DNA of 64,000 bases from Campanula takesimana (taxonomy: Eukaryota; Streptophyta; Magnoliopsida; Asterales; Campanulaceae): assembly GCA_026119855.1 (NCBI GenBank), contig JAOWBW010000060.1, positions 1,550,001 to 1,614,000 on the forward strand. Reading direction: 5' to 3'. This document shows, one piece after another, positions 48,220-58,552 of this stretch. Made by a program: the position numbers and the translations under genes. Below the pieces are notes generated by a model. That model was not told where the DNA came from, did not search any database, and saw only the letters and a list, made by a program, of their open reading frames with translations. Each line of letters opens with the position of its first letter. Within the stretch, counting starts at the first letter, position 1.

Positions 48220-48853
48220 ATGGCTAGAAGAAGAACGGGTGAAGGTTCTAGTGGGGCTCAGAATCAGAATGATCTTCGGGAAGAGAACCGTGCTATATTC
48301 CAAGGCATGTTTGAGGCGGCCATGAAGGCAATTCATGACCAAGGACCGAGAGTAGAGCAAGCACCACCACCCCGATATGGTTTGGAGCAATTCTTGAAAC
48401 TGAAACCGGCAGAGTTCGATGGTGAGCCCGATGTGAAGAAGGCCGAACTATGGGTTGAGTCTATGGAGAAAATCTATGATGTGTTTGGGTGCACGGACGA
48501 GGATAGGGTCCGGTTTGCGGCTTATAAATTGGTTGGGGCCGCCGAGCATTGGTGGAAAGGAGTTAAGGCGAGTTGGGATGATACCCATACAGTGTATGCA
48601 TGGGAATTGTTTGTACGGAAGTTCAAAGAGCATTTTATTCCGGTAGTAGATCAAAACCGAAAGGAGATCGAGCTTCTCAACTTGGAGCAAGGTTTGTTGT
48701 CTATAGCTCAGTACTCGGCTAAGTTCACAGAATTAGCCCGGTATTGTGACTATCTTGTGAGGACCGAAGAACAGAAAGCTATGAGATTCATACGGGGTTT
48801 GAAGACTTCTATCCGGACTCAGCTTATAGCCCAGCGGATTGAAACTTATCAGG
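48220..48853 (+). pseudogene. gag: Chromovirus B gag, N-terminal part
   Basis: It starts MARRRTGEGSSG at 48220, after the primer site and a leader ending ATGCAGG. It contains the Gag core found in A: PRYGLEQFLKLKPAEFDGEP, AAEHWWKGVKASWDDTH and RKFKEHFIP. The frame is intact up to 48853, where the solo copia LTR was inserted with duplication of TCAGG. The reading continues in the same frame at 50349. The product would assemble the virus-like particle. Only a protein truncated after about 211 native residues could be made now. Confidence 0.9.
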
Positions 48854-50343
48854 TGTTGGTAGTGGTGCCCTAGGCACGTTTAATAAACGTTGTAATTGTT
48901 ATCATTTATTTCATATCAATAAAGAGATGTTTTGATTATTATTGCTGTTCATGTTTACTTATAATAATCCCCATCCCTAGTACTTATTAAGCACTAGTAT
49001 AAAGGCTAAATGATCATGGGATGATCATGTTAGATTTATGGGTACTTGTTTGGAACAAGGTACTGGACATGACCCGCTGTATGAGATTTATGTCATGGTC
49101 TATGTCGTACGTATATCTCATATTAGTTATGTCATTTGAATCCTTAGACATGAAGTTATTATAGTCTTCCACTTGATGAACATTGTGTTTGACATATTCG
49201 AACGCTACCTTAACACGGTAGTTATAAAGGGTATGATTGGCATAATCGGATTCTCGTTGGGAAGAATAATAAGCTAAATGGATTTGTCCCTCCACGGAGA
49301 GATGTCAAGCTTGGGCCCCTCGAAGAAATGATGTTGATGAAATGTTCGGCCGAACTCAAATGGATTGATTGGATCAATAGCATTTGAATTATCAACATAT
49401 TCAGAATCGAGAAAGTATTGAACAAGACAAGTTGACTGTTTGACCATGACTTGTGTTCAATGACATCGTGGACAAAGGGATTATGGCATATTCTAAAGGA
49501 ATGCGAACTTGTATCTAGTTATACTATTTGGGTAGGTATGACGGTTTGCTAGAACCTAATCATATCTTATGGGATCATGTTTGAGCCCATTGCCAACTTA
49601 GTATAATCCTAGAGGGTCACACACAATAGAACGAATCTTAAATAAGAGGACTATATTGGGATTTAGGGTCGAAGGACCTCAAGGGAATTTCTGGAAATAT
49701 TCTGGGCCTCCTGGTCAACCAAGCGGGCGCTTGGGTTGAACCAGGCGGGCGCCTGAATAAGCCGGAAAAGGCCTTGACCTTCTGCCCAAATGAGCGGGCG
49801 CTCGGGTGGTACCGGGCGGGCGCCTGGTCTTGCCGACAGGAAAATTCCTAATTTGATTAGGAAAGGTTTTTGGCACAAGTTACCTATTTGGAATAGGTCT
49901 TAATTGTGTATAAAAACACCAATTCGGCCAGACCATATTGACTAGTGCTTTTGTGAGTCTCAAAGAGTTTGAGAGAGATTTTATTTTGTTCTAAGATATC
50001 ATTGATTGAGGAACAAAATAATTTACAAATAAATTCCATATAGTTCTTTATTATATTGTGAAAGTGTGTTTCATAATATTGGTCTAGCAACCAAGATCAA
50101 AGAAGCTCCTTTGATATTCGTTCGAAGTGTGGATACCACTAGAGGGTGAAAATCATCATCTTCAAAGTTCGTGTTCAAGTTTCTCCACCAAGACCGAAGA
50201 AAACTTTGATATCATCAAGGGTTAGTTTTTCCTTTATTCATTATGTTGTATTTGATCTAATCATATGAGCGGATCCATGGCTTCGGGTTTCTTAAAATTT
50301 TAATTGCTATATTCCGCTGCGCATGTTACTTGGAAACCCAACA
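48854..50343 (+). mobile_element. Solo LTR of a copia element inside B gag
   Basis: This 1490-bp LTR begins TGTTGGTAGTGG and ends GGAAACCCAACA, flanked by TCAGG (48849-48853 and 50344-50348). There is no internal copia DNA, so it is a solo LTR left by LTR-LTR recombination. It is related to the copia 3' LTR at 25341. GC dyads lie at 49721-49824. Removing it with one duplication copy restores B's gag frame. Confidence 0.92.
49721..49824. repeat. GC-rich CG-NN-CG dyad cluster (solo copia LTR)
   Basis: Four modules with core GCGGGCGC are present: AAGCGGGCGCTT (49721), AGGCGGGCGCCT (49743), GAGCGGGCGCTC (49792) and GGGCGGGCGCCT (49813). The first three are perfect 5-bp-arm dyads with different arm sequences. 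They lie about 870-970 nt from the LTR start. Confidence 0.75.
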
Positions 50344-50348
50344 TCAGG

Positions 50349-53300
50349 ATGCGGTGGACCGAGCCTATTTGATTGAGCAAGATATAGGGGAGCATAAGAA
50401 GAAGGTCGAGGTAACTAACACTAGCAAGCAAGGAGGACAGAGCAATCCACAATCCCGTTCAGATAACCGAGGTAATTTTGGGGGACAATCTCAGTCCCGA
50501 GGGCAGCCGATCCCAAGGAACCCGGGTACTACTGCCGGGAACCAAGGGAACCAAAATAGGAGACTCTGTTCATATTGCCAAAGGGGAGGACACTCGGAGG
50601 ACCAGTGTTGGAAGAAACAGGGGAAATGTATTAATTGTGGGCAGTTGGGGCATTTTGCGAAGGATTGCCCGAGATTCAGAGGTCAACCGACTGGGGTAGG
50701 AGCTGGTGCTCCACAGGGTCAGAAAAGAGACGCTGCGGGGAAGCCCAAGGTCCAAGGAAAAGTGTTTGCAATGAATCAGCATCAGGCAGATGATCCCTCA
50801 GTGATTGGAGGTATTGTTTCTATATCTAATGTGAGCGCGCGTACGTTAGTAGATCCAGGATCATCTCATTCTTACATTTCTGTGCAATTTGCTTCTTTAC
50901 TAAATACTGCATCTGAGTCTTTGCCCTATGTGTTAGAGGTGTCAACTCCTATGGGAGAGTGTTTGGTGACCGATAGAGTCTTCCGTGCTTGTGATGTGCT
51001 TATATGTGGTCGTGTCTTGTGTGCGGACTTGGTAGTCCTTCCTATTCAGGACTTTGATGTTATTTTGGGTATGGATTGGCTGAGCAAGTTTCATGCTTCC
51101 GTCGATTGTCGTAGAAAGGTCGTTAATTTTTCCATCCCTGATGTGCCTAAGTTTACTTTTGAGGCTATGCCTTTGGGTAGAAATTTTCGTATCATTTCTT
51201 ATGTGAAAGCGAGAAAATTGTTGCACCGTGGTTGTGAGGGGTACTTGGCTAGTGTGTTTGATACTAGGAAAGAATCCCCTAGTTTGGAGAGTGTTCGGGT
51301 AGTTAGAGAATTTCCTGATGTTTTCTCTTTTGAATATGATATGCCTCCAGATCGTGAGATAGAGTTTTGTATAGATCTTTTGCCGGGTACGGCTCCGATT
51401 TCAAAGGCACCGTATAGGTTGGCTCCCGCAGAGTTGAAGGAACTAAAGGTTCAGTTGCAGGAGTTGCTTGATCGAGGGTTTATCCGCCCTAGTGTTTCCC
51501 CGTGGGGAGCACCGGTTTTGTTTGTGCGGAAGAAAGACGGTTCTTTGAGATTGTGTATCGATTACCGAAAGTTGAATCAGGTTACAGTGAAGAACAAGTA
51601 TCCTCTACCTCACATTGATGACTTATTTGATCAGCTTCAAGGGTCCGTGGTGTTTTCTAAACTTGATTTGAGGAGTGGGTACCATCAGTTGAAGATTCGA
51701 TCGGAGGATATCCCGAAGACTGCCTTTCGCACTCGGTATGGTCATTATGAATTCTTGGTTATGCCGTTTGGGTTGACTAACGCGCTTGCCGTGTTTATGG
51801 ATTTGATGAATTGGGTTTTCCATCCTTATCTTGATTCGTTCGTGGTAGTCTTCATCGACGACATTCTTGTCTACTCTAAATCTCGAGAGGAGCACGAGCA
51901 ACACTTGAGGACAGTTTTATCCATTCTTGCGAGGGAACAGTTGTTTGCAAAGTTTAGTAAATGCGAATTTTGGCTCGAAAGGGTTTCATTTCTGGGTCAT
52001 GTTATTTCTAAAGATGGGATTTCTGTGGATCCTTCAAAGATAGAAGCCATAGTGGATTGGAAGAGACCCGAGTCAGTAACCGAGATCTGAAGTTTTTTGG
52101 GTTTAGCCGGGTATTACAGAAGGTTTATAGAAGGGTTTTCGAGGATTGCTACTCCGATGACTCAGTTGACCCGGAAGGATGTACCGTTTGTGTGGAGTGA
52201 AAAGTGTCAAAGTAGCTTTGATGAACTAAAGAAGAGATTAACTACGGCTCCCATTCTTGCGTTACCAAATGGAAATGACGACTTAGTGATTTACAGTGAT
52301 GCTTCGAAAGAGTGTTTAGGTTGTGTTTTGATGCAGAATGGGAAAGTAATTGCTTATGCTTCGAGGAAGTTGACCCCCAGTGAACAGAATTACCCTACTC
52401 ATGATATGTTGGCTGCGATAGTCTTTGCGTTGCATAAGTGGAAGCATTACCTATATGGGGCGAAGTTTGAGATTTTTATCGATCACAAGAGTTTGAAATA
52501 CCTCTTCTCTCAAAAGGAATTGAATAACCGTCAGCGTAGGTGGATGGAGCTTTTAAATGATTATGATTGCACCATTTCGTACCATCCGGGCAAGGCAAAT
52601 GTAGTAGCCGATGCGATTAGTCGAAAGTCTTATGTGGCATCAATGATGGTTCGTGAATGGAAATTGCTAGAGGATGTTCGAGAGTGGTGTCTTCGCGAAT
52701 CGAAACGTGGGGCGATTTTTGCGAATATTAGGGTATCTCCGACCCTAATTCAACAAATACAGGATACTCAGAAGGATGACCCAGAGTTGAAGAAGATTAT
52801 GGATAATGCTCGGGATAGACAGTATGTGGACTTCCAGCTTGACTCCGAGGGAGTGTTGACTTACCGTAGCAGATTGTGTGTGCCGAATATCGGTGGGATT
52901 AAACAGCGAGTACTTGATGAGGGTCACAAATCCCGGTATACCATTCATCCCGGGAGTACGAAGATGTATCAGGATTTAAAACAGCAATTTTGGTGGATTA
53001 ACATGAAAAGGGAAATTGCAGATTATGTATCGAAGTGTTTGACCTGTCAACAAGTTAAAGCAGAGCATAAGAGGCCCGCAGGTCTACTTCAGCCTCTTGA
53101 GATACCCGAGTGGAAGTGGGAACATATTACGATGGATTTTGTAACCGGACTACCCAGGACTCGAAGGAGGTTCAATGCAGTTTGGGTGATCGTGGACAGG
53201 TTGACTAAATCTTCTCATTTCTTACCCATTGACATTTCCTATTCGATGGAGAAACTTGCGAATTTGTATATTCATGAGATTGTCAGATTACATGGTGTTC

Positions 53301-54187
53301 CAGTTAGTATTGTGTCAGACAGAGATCCCAGGTTTACATCCCGATTTTGGCAAGCGTTACAGAAGGGTTTGGGTACCGATTTGAGGTTTAGCACCGCATT
53401 TCATCCTCAGACTGACTGTCAGTCCGAGAGAACCATTCATATTCTCGAGGATATATTACGGGCTTGCACAGTTGACTTTCCAGATTCGTGGGATACCCAT
53501 CTACCGCTTGCAGAGTTTGCCTACAATAATAGTTATCAGTCGAGTATTCAGATGGCACCGTATGAGGCTTTGTATGGGAGGAAATGTCGGTCACCTATTT
53601 GTTGGGACGAGGTTGGGGAAGCAAAACTTTGGGGTGTTGACATGGTTCAGGACTCGGTGGAAAAGGTTAAAATTATTCGGGACCGATTGAAGACGGCCCA
53701 GAGTCGACAGAAGAGCTATGCCGATCATCGAAGGCGAGATCTTAGTTTTCAGACCGGAGACTTCGTGTTCTTAAAGGTATCTCCGAAAGTGGGCATTCGA
53801 AGGTTTGGGAAGAAGGGTAAATTGGCTCCGAGGTTTGTTGGACCGTTTGAGATTTTGGGGAAAGTGGGACTTCTAGCATATCGGCTTGCGTTACCATCTT
53901 CTTTGGACCGGTTACATAATGTTTTTCACGTTTCTATGCTTCGGAAGTATGTTCATGATCCATCTCACGTGTTACCGAGGGTACCGGAGGATATAGAGCC
54001 TGATATGACCTACGAGGAACGACCGGTTCGGATTCTTGATGCCAAAGTCCAAGAGTTGAGGAACAAAAGCATTCCGTTGGTTAGAGTTCTTAGGAGGAAT
54101 CACAATGTTGAGGAATCGACTTGGGAGCTTCGAGAGGAGATGGAGCGTAAATATCCGTGGCTTTTTAATTCGGGTAAGTCTCGTTAA
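50349..54187 (+). pseudogene. gag-pol: Chromovirus B gag C-terminus, protease, RT, RNase H, integrase, chromodomain
   Basis: In order: two CCHC knuckles (CSYCQRGGHSEDQC, CINCGQLGHFAKDC), protease (LVDPGSSHSY, VILGMDWLS), RT (LDLRSGYHQLKI, FLVMPFGLTN, VVFIDDILVYSK), RNase H (VIYSDASKECLG), integrase HHCC finger (HPGSTKMY, CLTCQQ), core (VIVDRLTKSSHF, SDRDPRFTSRFW, SER), GPFEILGKVG region, and a chromodomain-like tail (RRNHNVEESTWELREEMERK). A TGA at 52088-52090 replaces Arg of the EIRSFLGL box. The catalytic Glu of RNase H is deleted in frame (THDM-LAAIVF near 52408). QTDGQSER reads QTDCQSER. Otherwise the frame is open for 1280 codons, so decay is recent. Confidence 0.93.
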
Positions 54188-54221
54188 AATTCGGGTCGAA
54201 TTTTCTTTAAGGGGGAGTGAA

Positions 54222-56524
54222 TGTCACGACCCGAAAACCCGTCTCTATTTTCTAATAATAAATATTTAATTATGTATTTATTTCTTATTTAATTGTTTAA
54301 ATTATTATTTAATTAATAATTTATGTGTGCATTTTATGTGTTAAAATAAATTATGCCTAGCATTTTATTTGGGCCATTTGTGCTAGTGTAGAAGTGTTGA
54401 GTCTTAATGGTTAGTGGGGAGTTTATTTGTAAAGGGTAGTAGTAGGGGAGGGGTCTAAGTGTAAATGTTCAAATAATCATCTTCCTACTCCCTCTCTTCT
54501 CCCTCACCTCTTCCTCACCCTACTCCATTCCCAGCATACTCTCTCTCTCTCTCCAAGAAAGATGATTTTTTCTTCTCTCCCTTCTCTCTTCATTTTCATC
54601 CTCTTCCTCTCATCCTTTCTTCTTGCTCATTTAATGAAATGTGTTTAGATCGTCGATAGGATCGTAGGAAGCTAAGAGTATTCTAATTCCGTCAACTTTG
54701 AGAAATCCGGGTAAGTTGCTTTTCCCCCATTTTCATGCTAGAAATGTTCATCAATGGTTGTATGATGTTATTGTTGTTGTTTATTGCAATCTTGGATGAG
54801 TTTTGAGTTATTTCAATTTGTTTGATAAATTTTGTGAGAAATTGATGTTGGGTTGAAATCTCTTGGATTGGATGTTCTAAATAATGTATTATGAGCCATT
54901 TTAAGTTTCCAAGTTACTAGGGTACCTTGGTTTTGATATTTAGAAGTATTAACCTTGGGGTTGTTGATTTGAATGTGAGAATGGTATTTTTTTTGTCCAT
55001 TTCCGAGTTGAAGAACCCAGGAAGGAATTCTAGGTTTGCTGTTAAACCTTGGAGGCGCGCGCACCCTCCCATAGGAGGCGCGCGCACCCTCTCCTCCTCC
55101 AATCTTGATTTTCCTTCTGATCAAAGGAGGCGCGGGCTCCCTCCCATAGGAGGCGCGCGCACCCCTTTCTTTTCCAAAAATCTCACCTTCTGTTGTCATG
55201 AAGCGCGTGCACACTTATAATTGAAGCGCGCGCACCCTCACTTACCTTTTGGCGCAATTTCCTTCTGACTTCAGGAGGCGCGCGCACCCTCCTATAGGAG
55301 GCGCGCGCACCCTCTCCCCTGTTGTGAAATTTATTTCCCCTTTTTGACCAATTTTCGAGAGCCATATCTCCCTCATCCGGACTCCGTTTTAGGCGTATAA
55401 ATTATTGTTTTAAAGCTCTCCTTGAGATCTTCGAGATGAGTAAGTAGTTTTGGTTGTGTTCTTGAGTTAACTGGACCTTTGTGATTAAATGTGATATGGG
55501 AATTGTGTTATCAATGTTGAGATTATTGGAACACTTTAATTGTGTGTTGTTGGTTCATTTCACTTTCTTGGTGACTTCTTGATAAAGATTCCCTACTTTG
55601 GAATCAGTGGTTGTTTATTTAAGCTAGTGTTTATTACTTAGCTTTCATTTGAAAGTCCAGATGGTTATTTGTGTATCGAGTCAGGCAATGGATAATACTA
55701 TAATGGCACAGCCAAGTCCAGTATAGCATCGCCCATTGGTCCTTCCTTCCTCATCCATATTGGCCTTGGATGGGATGAGCTAGCTCCTTTTGTGAGTATT
55801 CTAGCTACACGTTTTGGGGCATGACTTTGTGGCATGGCTCCCGCCCTTTGTGGCACGTTACTTTGTTATTGGTTCCGGTACCGGGGGGTTTTTCTCTTCA
55901 AGCTTTCATGCTACTATGAAGATGTTGATTGTTGATTATTGAAGCTGCGCAGCGACCTTTATTTGGTTCTATCAGTTGGGAAACCTTGGCTAATATCCTT
56001 TGTTACTTGTTTATTTCCGCTGCTATCTGTTAATTGATAAATGCTATATGCTAAGTGATATTTATTATTGTTATTTGCCTATTGCATCATAGCATGTCAT
56101 GTAGTTGCATTAGTGACTTATTGAGATTTATCTCACCCCCTTTCTTTTATCTTTGTTTTTCCTTAACCCCCCCCCCCCCCAGGAGGAAAGGATTAGACTC
56201 GCTGATCACGAGGAGGACGTCGCGAGGGTTGAGCTTTTGGGGCAAGTTGTTATTGGTGGGTTTACATTATATAAATGTGTAACCTTTTTTTGGAATAGTT
56301 GTACCAAACTTGACGTCATTAGAATTTATATATTTTATTATTTTGGGTGTAAGCTTATGGAGCTTACACTAGTTTATATTTTTTTTGTTCCAGTTGGATT
56401 TCAAAACTTGGTGTTATCATCTTTTGGTATAAAAGGAAATTTTTATCTTCATTATTTTAGAGTTTATTGTTTAAGTCGACATCCAGCTCGCGTACTCCGG
56501 GCCCGCGGGGTCGGGGTCGCGACA
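54222..56524 (+). repeat. 3' LTR of chromovirus B
   Basis: The LTR is 2303 bp and has the empty site for the MITE near 56090. It carries eight dyad modules at 55054-55308 and a C14 tract at 56167-56180. Otherwise it is very close to the 5' LTR. Confidence 0.93.
55054..55308. repeat. GC-rich dyad cluster, 8 modules (B, 3' LTR)
   Basis: The modules are as in the 5' LTR, with two extra units that each come with the linker CCCTCCCATAGGA or CCCTCCTATAGGA. One module has decayed (GGCGCGGGCTC). Confidence 0.7.
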
Positions 56525-57290
56525 TCATCACCAATAACTCATAGTGACCATACCTTGTCCTAAAGGCCATCTTCGCAATATCTTCCTTTCTCACCCTTAA
56601 CTGATGATAACTAGACCCCAAATCTATTTTCGAAAAGTGGCACGCTCCTCGAAGTTGGTTAAACAAATCGTCTATTCTTGGCAACGGGTACTGGTATCTT
56701 ACCGTCACACGATTCAACTCTCAATAATCGATACACATTCTCATCGATTCATCCTTCTTATTTACCAACAACACCGGTGCACCCCATGGTAGTACACTTG
56801 GTCTTAACAAAAAACAAACCATTTTCCAACAATTCTTGTAGTTGTTCCTTTAATTCTTTCAATTCTGTCGGAGCCATCCTACACGGCGCCTTTGATATTG
56901 GTGCGGTTTCTGGTACTAATCTATAGAGAACTCCACCTCATCTCTCCGGTGGTAAACCTGGCAAATCTTCTTGAAATAAATTTTCAAAATTTCTAATTAT
57001 AGACAAAGATTCAATACTAACTTCCTTTTTTTGGTCATTCTCGCTAATGTAGGCCAAAAATCCATCACAGCCCTTTCTTGACAATTTGCAAGCTTTCATC
57101 ACCGAAATAAAATCTAATCTAGTCCTAGGCCCCGTGCCTTGGAACCTAAACTCTTTTCCAGACGATAATCTGAAGTAAACTTCCTTCTTAAAACAATCCA
57201 CATGGCATGGTATGCAGATAACCAGTCCATTCCCAAGATTACATCGAATTCACCAACCTCCAATTCGATCAAATCGACTTCCAAATTTTA
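56525..57290 (-). pseudogene. pol: Chromovirus E protease and RT N-terminal part
   Basis: Leftward: LIELEVGEFDVILGMDWLSA (protease C-terminal region, near 57280-57220), then after a frameshift MDCFKKEVYF and the linker to ENLFQEDLPGLPPER. The pre-RT segment with APTELKELKEQLQELL follows. RT motifs then run RYQYPLPRIDDLF, FSKIDLGSSYHQL and RYGHYELLVM, where B is inserted. Stops and at least two frameshifts are present (near 57200, 56935 and 56810). The protease active site itself is not recognisable upstream. Confidence 0.82.
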
Positions 57291-57516
57291 TTTTTGTCTT
57301 GGTTCCATCCTCCAGAACTCCCTTTAGACATAGTTATTTCCTTGAGTTAACATCAAGAACTCATACATTTTGGCATTACGGATACTCGCCGAATAATATG
57401 ATACTTTCTGTGCTATCATAAACATGAGACATTTTTCACGCACTCTCATACCATCAATGCTTATCATCTTTCATTTTATACGTGCAGATCATCCCTACAG
57501 ATTATCATTCGAATCA

Positions 57517-58350
57517 TAGGTCGTGTACTAGACTACTGGTCGTTTCAATAGACTGACTTCCTTTCCATTAGTCAATTTCACTAGTCTTATTGGTCGATTC
57601 ATTAGACCATTTCTATCTCATTGGTCACCTCCATAGACCATTATCTCTTACTTGATCGGTTTATTTGGCCATTCTTACTTTAATTGTCGTTTCCCTAGAC
57701 TTAATTACTAATCGCAGGTCGATCCACTGGACCCTTACTATTTTCACCGGTCATTCCAATAGACCATTTTCACTTTCGTTGGTCGCTTCACTTGACCACT
57801 ATTGTTCACACTTGGCTGTCCCACTAAACCAATTAATATTCATGGTCTTTACACTCGAACCATACTTTCTTGTTCTAGGTTAGTTCGCCTGCTAACAATA
57901 CTCATTATTTACATATATATGTCGTCTCAATAGACTAATCATTCAAATAGAGTCACACACTAGACCTTTGGTCATTTCAATGAACCAATACTACTTTTAT
58001 TAGTCAACTTATTATACTCCTTGGTCACCTCTTTAGACCTTAACACTTCCTATTGGTCATTCAATAGACCATCACTTAGTTTCATTAGTCGACTTTACTG
58101 GACTCTTTGGGGTTTCATTAAACCATAACTATTCACTTCGGTCATTTCAATAGACCATTACTTCCTTGGTAAGTCGTTTCACTTGACTTAATCACATATC
58201 ATAGTCATTTCACTAGACCGTTTTCACTTTTCATTACTCATTTCATTAGACCACATTTACTTTCATAGGTCGTTTCAGTATACCATTATCACTTTCATTT
58301 GGCCATTTCACTAGACCATACTTTCATTCATTAGTCGTTTCAACAGACTA
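57517..58350 (-). repeat. Array of about 25 short hairpin units in element E
   Basis: Units of roughly 30-45 bp have the pattern TGGTC-N9-GACCA (plus strand; loops like ATTTCAATA). Perfect examples lie at 57591-57609, 57622-57640 and 57780-57798. Other units keep pairing with different stems: TAAGTC/GACTTA (58170-58190), TAGTC/GACTA (58332-58350) and GTTAG/CTAAC (near 57876). All frames on both strands are closed by stops. It lies between the accessory ORF and protease, where gag would be expected. Similar phrases CTTGTTCT-x-GGTTA occur at both ends of the region. Confidence 0.7.
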
Positions 58351-58355
58351 TACAT

Positions 58356-58552
58356 TCTTGTTCTTGGTTAACGCACACTTTTAACACTACAGAACATAAA
58401 TGAAATCACAAAACTTTTAGGAATCATATAAGAGAAAATCACTTTTATTAATAAATGGAATATGTTCACAATTAAAACGATTTCAAAGTAAAGAAAAGAT
58501 ACTCAATTGAGTCTTCAAACTACTACTAGTTACTTCTACTAGCAATGAAAAT
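58356..58552. other. Non-coding spacer in element E
   Basis: This AT-rich DNA lies between the accessory ORF stop and the hairpin array. On the minus strand it contains TTAATAAAAG (near 58445), which could serve as a polyadenylation signal. Nothing else is seen. Confidence 0.4.

Larger units (their letters stand above)
45404..56524 (+). mobile_element. Chromovirus B (Ty3/gypsy), nearly complete
   Basis: LTRs are at 45404-48099 and 54222-56524, with primer site GTTGGTATCAGAGC at 48100-48113 and polypurine tract AAGGGGGAGTGA before 54222. Flanks are GCATC (left) and TCATC (right), a five-base duplication with one change. The left LTR is longer because it carries a hAT-like MITE, and gag is split by a solo copia LTR. 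Removing both restores a single gag-pol frame except for one stop. Pol resembles A. The domain order with integrase before a chromodomain places it with plant chromoviruses, probably the Tekay/Del group. Confidence 0.93.
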
